Shown here in pieces: positions 58,595 to 62,503 of a stretch of 62,503 nucleotides of DNA. Source of the stretch: Deltaproteobacteria bacterium (GTDB taxonomy: Bacteria; Myxococcota_A; Polyangia; DRWM01; JAAZOP01); contig JACRCZ010000099.1 of assembly GCA_016218765.1 (NCBI GenBank), positions 1 through 62,503 of the forward strand, given 5' to 3'. How positions within the stretch are numbered: position 1 is the first letter of the stretch; each line of letters starts with the position of its first letter. The position numbers were made by a program, and so were the translations under genes. Under the pieces are notes generated by a model. That model was not told where the DNA came from. It saw only the letters and a list, made by a program, of their open reading frames with translations, and did not search any database.

Positions 58595-58624
58595 TTGCAA
58601 CGCCCCTCCGGAAGATGCTATTCC
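58595..58624 (+). promoter_or_regulatory. Putative promoter of the YfhO-like gene
   Basis: TTGCAA (58595-58600), 18 bp spacer, TATTCC (58619-58624) preceded by TGC (extended -10), nine bases to the ATG at 58634. No Shine-Dalgarno sequence. Confidence 0.45.
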
Positions 58625-58633
58625 CGACCACCA

Positions 58634-60919
58634 ATGGGCGCTCCCGAAGCCCCCGAGCCACCCTCCCCGACGGCCCCGCGCCGTTTCGCCGTGCCCGGCT
58701 TCGTCCTCGACCTCGCCTGCGCCGCCGCCCTCGTCGCCCTCGCCGCCTTCCACCTTCGCGACCCGCTCTTCGCGGGGCGCTTCCCCGTGAGCGAGGAGTA
58801 CGACACGCTGATCCTGCAGTACCCCGTCCACCACGCCCTGGGCGAGGCCCTGGCGCAAGGCGAGCTGCCCTGGTGGACGCCCGAGGCGGGCAACGGCCTG
58901 CCGCTCGTCGCCGAGGGCGAGGCGGGGGCGCTCTACCCGCCGAACCTCCTGCTCTTCGGCCTGCTGCCCCCCTTCGAGGCGTACGCCCTCTCCCTGCTGC
59001 TCGCCCTCGCCGCCCTGGGCGTCGGGACGTTCGGCCTCGCCCGGACCCTCGGGGCCGGACGACCCGGCGCGCTCCTCGCCGGCACCGCCCTCATGCTCTC
59101 CGGCTTCGCCCTGGGGCACGAGCACCACCTCTCGCTCCTCCGCACCGCCGCCCTGCTTCCGTGGCTGCTGTGGGTCGCCGAGGCCCACGCGCGGAAGCCG
59201 CGCCTGCTGCTCGTGGCGCTCGGCGCAACCGTCGTCGCCCTGCAATGGCTCGCCGGCAACCCGCAGCTCGCCCACCTCTCCGCGATCGTCCTCTTGGTCT
59301 GGCTGCCGGCGCGGGCGGCGCTGGAGAGCGCCGGCGACGCGCGCGTGCGGTTGCGCGCCGCGGGACTCGGACTGGGTGCCGCCGCCGGCATGCTCGCCGC
59401 CGGGATGCTCGTCGCCGGCATCCAGATCGGTCCCTCGGTGCTCTACGCGCGCGAGACCGTGCGTTCCGGCGGGTTGTCGCTCGCCGACGCCACCGTCGTC
59501 GGCTTCCCCGCCCGGGACCTCATGCTGTTCCTCGACCCGCGCTCGTTCGGCACCCCGCTGGACGGCGGATTCAAGCAGGTTCCGGGCGAGGCCAACCTCT
59601 ACTGGGAGAGCCTCGCCTACGTCGGACTCGTGCCGCTCCTCCTGGCGCCCGTCGCGTTCTTCCGCCGCGAGCGCCGCGGGACGGCGATCCTGCTGGGCGT
59701 CCTGGCCGTCGCCGGCATCGTCGTCGCGCTCGGGAAGCACTCCCCCGTCTACCGCGCCCTGTTCGCCGCCGTGCCGGGCTTCGACCTGTTCCGCGTGCCG
59801 CAGCGCTGGCTGTTCGTCACCGCCCTCGGTCTGGTCCTCCTCGGCGCCCTCGCCTTGACCTGGAGCGCCGAGCGCCTGGCGCGGACATGGAGTCCACGCG
59901 GCACCATCGCCGTCGCCTTCACCCTCGCGGCCCTCGCCGCCTACGACGTCGGACGCGTCGGGGATCGCACGTACCCGACGATTCCGCTGGCCGAGCTGGA
60001 GCATCCCTCGGCGACGGTCGAGGCCACGGGCGGCGGTTCCGTCCTTGCGGTGCCGCTCCGCGGCACCGTGGACCCCCGACGGAAGGGCGACCCGCGCGGC
60101 GGCGGGTGGTTCGGTCGCGACGTCCTGGCCCTCGTCTCGCACTCGCTCAACGTGGCGTGGCGCGTGCGCTCGCCCCTCCTGTACGTGGGCCTCCTGACCC
60201 GCCGCTCGCAGCACTTCGAGAAGAGGCTGGTGGACGTGCTCGCCGCGAGCCTCGGCCCGGACGGCGTCTGCCGTCCCGGCTCCGCGTGGGCCTCCGCCGT
60301 GGCGGCGACCGGCGCGGAGTGGGTCACGTCGTTCGTCCCCCTCGACGCCCCGGGCCTGGTGCCCGCGTTCCTGGCCGACGCGCCGGGATACGTCCAACCG
60401 GCCCGCGTGTACCGGGTCCAGGGTGCGCGCCCGCGCGCGCTCCTCGTGGAGCGGGTCCGGCCCGTCGCGGACGAGGCGTCGGCACTGGACATCCTGTTTC
60501 ACAAGCAAGGGACGGAGCCGTCGCAGGAAACTGTGGTGGAGGTGCCGCGCGACGCGATCCTGCCCGCGGCGGCATCGTTTTTCGTCGCGACCCTGGAGAA
60601 CGGCACCGTGCGCGTCGTGCGCGACGACCCGACGCGGATGGAGCTGGAGGTCGACACGCCGCGCGACGCCTGGGTCGTGACGACCGACGCCGCCCTGGCG
60701 GGCTGGACGGCCGAGGTGGACGGCGCACAGACGCGACTCCTGCCCGCCGACGTGCTCTCCCGCGCCGCGTGGGTCCCGGCGGGTCGCCACCGTGTCGTGT
60801 TCGCCTACGACCCGCCCGGTCGCACGACCGGCTGGATCCTGACGGGCCTCGGTCTCGCCGCCCTCCTGGCGCTCGTCGCCGTCGCCCTCCTCCGTCGGCG
60901 CGGCGGAGCGAAGCCGTAG
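58634..60919 (+). CDS. YfhO-like polytopic membrane protein
   Basis: The 761-residue protein has about twelve membrane segments and a C-terminal periplasmic beta domain ending in another membrane helix. Early it has the motif FPVSEEYDTLILQYPVHHAL and GELPWWTPEAGNGLPLVAEG, as in YfhO/GT-C-type proteins, where an acidic pair in the first loop binds a polyprenyl sugar. The C-terminal domain with AGWTAEVDGAQTRLLPADVL is the standard YfhO end. In Gram-positives YfhO glycosylates lipoteichoic acid; here it may modify envelope glycans. It is divergent from rpsP. Confidence 0.82.
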   Translation: MGAPEAPEPPSPTAPRRFAVPGFVLDLACAAALVALAAFHLRDPLFAGRFPVSEEYDTLILQYPVHHALGEALAQGELPWWTPEAGNGLPLVAEGEAGALYPPNLLLFGLLPPFEAYALSLLLALAALGVGTFGLARTLGAGRPGALLAGTALMLSGFALGHEHHLSLLRTAALLPWLLWVAEAHARKPRLLLVALGATVVALQWLAGNPQLAHLSAIVLLVWLPARAALESAGDARVRLRAAGLGLGAAAGMLAAGMLVAGIQIGPSVLYARETVRSGGLSLADATVVGFPARDLMLFLDPRSFGTPLDGGFKQVPGEANLYWESLAYVGLVPLLLAPVAFFRRERRGTAILLGVLAVAGIVVALGKHSPVYRALFAAVPGFDLFRVPQRWLFVTALGLVLLGALALTWSAERLARTWSPRGTIAVAFTLAALAAYDVGRVGDRTYPTIPLAELEHPSATVEATGGGSVLAVPLRGTVDPRRKGDPRGGGWFGRDVLALVSHSLNVAWRVRSPLLYVGLLTRRSQHFEKRLVDVLAASLGPDGVCRPGSAWASAVAATGAEWVTSFVPLDAPGLVPAFLADAPGYVQPARVYRVQGARPRALLVERVRPVADEASALDILFHKQGTEPSQETVVEVPRDAILPAAASFFVATLENGTVRVVRDDPTRMELEVDTPRDAWVVTTDAALAGWTAEVDGAQTRLLPADVLSRAAWVPAGRHRVVFAYDPPGRTTGWILTGLGLAALLALVAVALLRRRGGAKP

Positions 60920-61030
60920 AGAGCGGTCGTCGGTGCCCTGCCCGCCCCACCTCCCCAGCCGGTCTCGCCACCTCTCCTCTTCCGGTCCGGGAAGGCCTGA
61001 CGCGCCGTCGCAGGGCGTGGGACTCGTGGC

Positions 61031-61426
61031 TCAGGTGCCGGGGACGGGGAGCAGGTTGCCCAAGGCGTTCGCCGCGCACGGGCCCCACACGGCGCAGTCG
61101 GGGGTCTCCCAGCAGGCGTTGTAGCGGGCGTTCCAGCGGTTGTCCTTCTGGCCCCAGGTGTCCTTGCAGATTTGCGCGCCCATCGTCGGATCCACGAGAT
61201 AGGTCCCGAAGTCCTTGCTGCTGTTCTTGCCCTGCTCGGTCGCGGCCCACGCGGCGAAGAACGCGTCGCCGCATTCCTGGACCTTCGCCTGCAGCTTGGG
61301 GCAGTCGACGGCCGGCGACGGCGGCGGAGCCGCCGCGGCGCCGCCACCGCCCTCCTCGCTCTTCTTCTTGCAGGCTCCGAACGCGAGCACGGCACCGAGC
61401 ACGGCGATCCACATTGTGGTTTTCAT
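61031..61426 (-). CDS. Small Cys-rich lipoprotein of the CKK class
   Basis: The 131-residue lipoprotein (lipobox LAFGAC, then KKKSEEGGGG) has an Ala/Pro linker and a small domain with six cysteines: VDCPKLQAKVQECGDAFF, ICKDTWG, NACWETPDCAVWGPCAANAL. Helix-hairpin disulfide folds such as CHCH-like are possible. The anchor resembles those at 43668 and 47619. A GGAAGGAGAGG ribosome binding site precedes the ATG. It stands alone, convergent with the YfhO-like gene. Function unknown. Confidence 0.75.
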   Translation of the reverse strand: MKTTMWIAVLGAVLAFGACKKKSEEGGGGAAAAPPPSPAVDCPKLQAKVQECGDAFFAAWAATEQGKNSSKDFGTYLVDPTMGAQICKDTWGQKDNRWNARYNACWETPDCAVWGPCAANALGNLLPVPGT

Positions 61427-61611
61427 CGTATCCTCTCCTTCCCCGCGTCAGCGGGCACCCTCGGATTCAGCGAGGGCAGCGAGCGTCCCGTCTGCTCGAC
61501 GTCCCGGTCTTCCGGGCGCCGGCACCCAGTTACCTCCACCTGCACGCCCGCGTCAACCCGCCGTCCAAGGCCGGCGCATGGCGATCGCATTCGCACTCTG
61601 TCGGCGTCTCG

Positions 61612-61640
61612 TTGCCACTCGACGCGGGGCGTGCCATCCT
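61612..61640 (+). promoter_or_regulatory. Putative leaderless promoter of the MNT-HEPN operon
   Basis: TTGCCA (61612-61617), 17 bp spacer, TGC-CATCCT (CATCCT at 61635-61640), six bases to the ATG at 61647. No Shine-Dalgarno. Confidence 0.45.
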
Positions 61641-61646
61641 TGCCCC

Positions 61647-61979
61647 ATGGTCGCGTTGCCGCCCCTTGTCCGGGAAGCCATCGAGCGCTGGAGGCGCGCG
61701 ATCGCGGACCGGTTCGGCGGGCGTCTGGACACGATCCGCCTTTTCGGGTCGTATGCGCGCGGCGAGGCGCGGCCGGATTCGGACGTCGACCTGCTGACCG
61801 TCATCAACGGACTTACCCGCGAGGAGTGGCACGAGGCCTGCGGTTTTTCGTACGAGATCCTCCTCGAGACCGGCGTCTACCTGAGCGGTTTGACCTGCTC
61901 GCGCGAGGAGTGGCGGACGCTGCGCGCCCGGGAACGTCTGCTTGCCCTCGACAACGAGCGGGAGGGCGTGCCGCCGTGA
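61647..61979 (+). CDS. MNT-type nucleotidyltransferase antitoxin
   Basis: The 110-residue protein is a minimal nucleotidyltransferase with the active-site motif FGSYARGEARPDSDVDLL (GSxxRGx-SDxD). MNT proteins act as antitoxins by AMPylating their HEPN partner. The HEPN gene follows with a four-base overlap (GTGA). The start codon is supported by a promoter-like pair six bases upstream. The third acidic residue of the catalytic triad is not obvious in the short C-terminal half. Confidence 0.9.
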   Translation: MVALPPLVREAIERWRRAIADRFGGRLDTIRLFGSYARGEARPDSDVDLLTVINGLTREEWHEACGFSYEILLETGVYLSGLTCSREEWRTLRARERLLALDNEREGVPP

Positions 61980-62392
61980 GTCCCGAGAACCGGCGGGCGA
62001 ACATCGCAGAGGAGTGGCGCAAGTCCGTCGAGGCGCGCCGGGCGGCCGAGGCGTTGCTCACGCTGGGGTTGTGGAACGACGCGCTCAACCGTGGGTACTA
62101 CGCGGCCTACCACGCCGCGTGCGCCGTTCTGCTGACCGACGGGCTCGAGGCTCGCAGCCACGAGGGCGTCATCTCGCTGTTCGGCCAGCACTTCGCCCTT
62201 ACGGGCAAGTTGCCGCGGAATGCGGGTCGCGACCTCCACGATCTGAAGGAGGTCCGCGAGCACGCCGACTACCGGCGGGGCTTCGAGGCGACCGAGGTGG
62301 AAGCCCGCCGCGAGATCGCTCGCGCCGGGGGTATCTGCGAAGCCGCTGCGGCGTACCTCGCGGCTGGCGGTTGGCTCGCCCCTGCCGGCTGA
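61976..62392 (+). CDS. HEPN-domain toxin
   Basis: HEPN proteins are metal-independent RNases or binding proteins in toxin-antitoxin and defence systems. The 138-residue helical protein has NRGYYAAYHAACAVLLTDGL, which contains the HEPN Arg-x-His region in the YYAxxHA form, and later FALTGKLPRNAGRDLHDLKE and REHADYRRGFEA. It starts with GTG overlapping the MNT stop, so the two are translated together. The R-x4-6-H motif reads R-x6-H, as in a large subset of HEPN toxins. The pair is a type VII-like MNT-HEPN system. Confidence 0.88.
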   Translation: MSPENRRANIAEEWRKSVEARRAAEALLTLGLWNDALNRGYYAAYHAACAVLLTDGLEARSHEGVISLFGQHFALTGKLPRNAGRDLHDLKEVREHADYRRGFEATEVEARREIARAGGICEAAAAYLAAGGWLAPAG

Positions 62393-62414
62393 TCGTGGAC
62401 GTCGCGTCCCGCGT

Positions 62415-62503
62415 TCACTCGACCACGAGCCGCACGCCCTCCGCGGTTCCGTCCAGGCCGCTCCCGCCCGAGGCGCCGGGGGAGAAGCCGCCGGCGCCGC
62501 CGA
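62415..62503 (-). CDS. C-terminal fragment of a Gly-rich protein (cut by window edge)
   Basis: Only 28 codons and a stop are visible. The residues are Gly/Ser-rich (FSPGASGGSGLDG) and end GVRLVVE. It faces the HEPN gene (convergent, 22 bases apart). Its identity cannot be judged from this part. Confidence 0.45.
   Translation of the reverse strand, partial: GGAGGFSPGASGGSGLDGTAEGVRLVVE

Noticed and set aside
1..62503. tRNA, rRNA, riboswitch, IS element or prophage.
   Set aside because: No cloverleaf with T-loop consensus, rRNA segment, transposase, integrase or phage gene was found by eye. A tRNA could still be missed without a covariance search.

Overview
The window is very GC-rich, coding-dense chromosomal DNA from a deltaproteobacteria-like organism, most likely Myxococcota (Polyangia-type) or a close relative such as Bradymonadota. 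The signs are a Ser/Thr kinase with an HRDLSPAN catalytic loop, a MopE-repeat protein, DUF507, an oxidosqualene-cyclase homologue and an extreme density of lipoproteins (about 17 of roughly 56 genes), many with an Asp/Ala-rich tether behind the lipobox. No rRNA, tRNA, prophage, transposase or CRISPR array was seen. The taxonomic call is inference from gene content only.

Layout. 1-8183 (minus strand) is the classical cluster lptA-lptB-rpoN-hpf-ptsN-hprK-rapZ-ptsH (LPS export, sigma-54, ribosome hibernation, regulatory PTS), with a von Willebrand A lipoprotein gene inserted between lptB and rpoN. 8343-12041 (plus) holds a MacB/LolD-type ABC exporter, a HAD phosphatase and a Cys-rich lipoprotein. 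12051-12919 (minus) is a pair of related small lipoproteins. 13092-20076 (plus) is a tight run: Ser/Thr kinase, TPR/PEGA protein, FGE-fold lipoprotein, oxidosqualene cyclase-type triterpene cyclase and a SAM methyltransferase. 20136-20480 is a mazE-like antitoxin with a decayed mazF. 20497-28719 contains DUF2461, lipoproteins, a Gfo/Idh/MocA oxidoreductase, an SCP2 sterol-carrier protein, an orphan protein and a GlcD-type oxidase. 28971-46138 is rich in envelope and surface genes: a MopE/lamin-tail protein, a C39-like peptidase divergent from a Ddl-type ATP-grasp ligase, two polytopic glycosyltransferase-like proteins, a lipase-like lipoprotein, kelch and Cys-rich lipoproteins, and a lipoprotein-type peptide deformylase. 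46257-50921 has hisS, a GyrI-domain lipoprotein, a FAD amine oxidase and a small outer-membrane barrel. 50923-58512 (minus) is rpsP-khpA-rimM-trmD::RNA-methyltransferase, a DHH phosphoesterase, icmF and a separate B12-binding subunit. 58634-62503 has a YfhO-like protein, a small Cys-rich lipoprotein, an MNT-HEPN toxin-antitoxin pair and a cut gene.

Two features run through the whole window. First, many first-in-operon genes have no Shine-Dalgarno sequence. Instead a TTGxxx / xAxxxT pair at 17-18 bp spacing ends 6-10 nt before the start codon, which suggests leaderless or nearly leaderless mRNAs. Second, short intergenic micro-tandem repeats (7-18 bp units of several unrelated 'phrases') recur, and in one case they form the in-frame linker of a TrmD fusion protein. 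The most notable biology is the apparent sterol/triterpenoid capacity (oxidosqualene-cyclase homologue with its catalytic residues, a downstream methyltransferase, an SCP2 protein 4 kb away).
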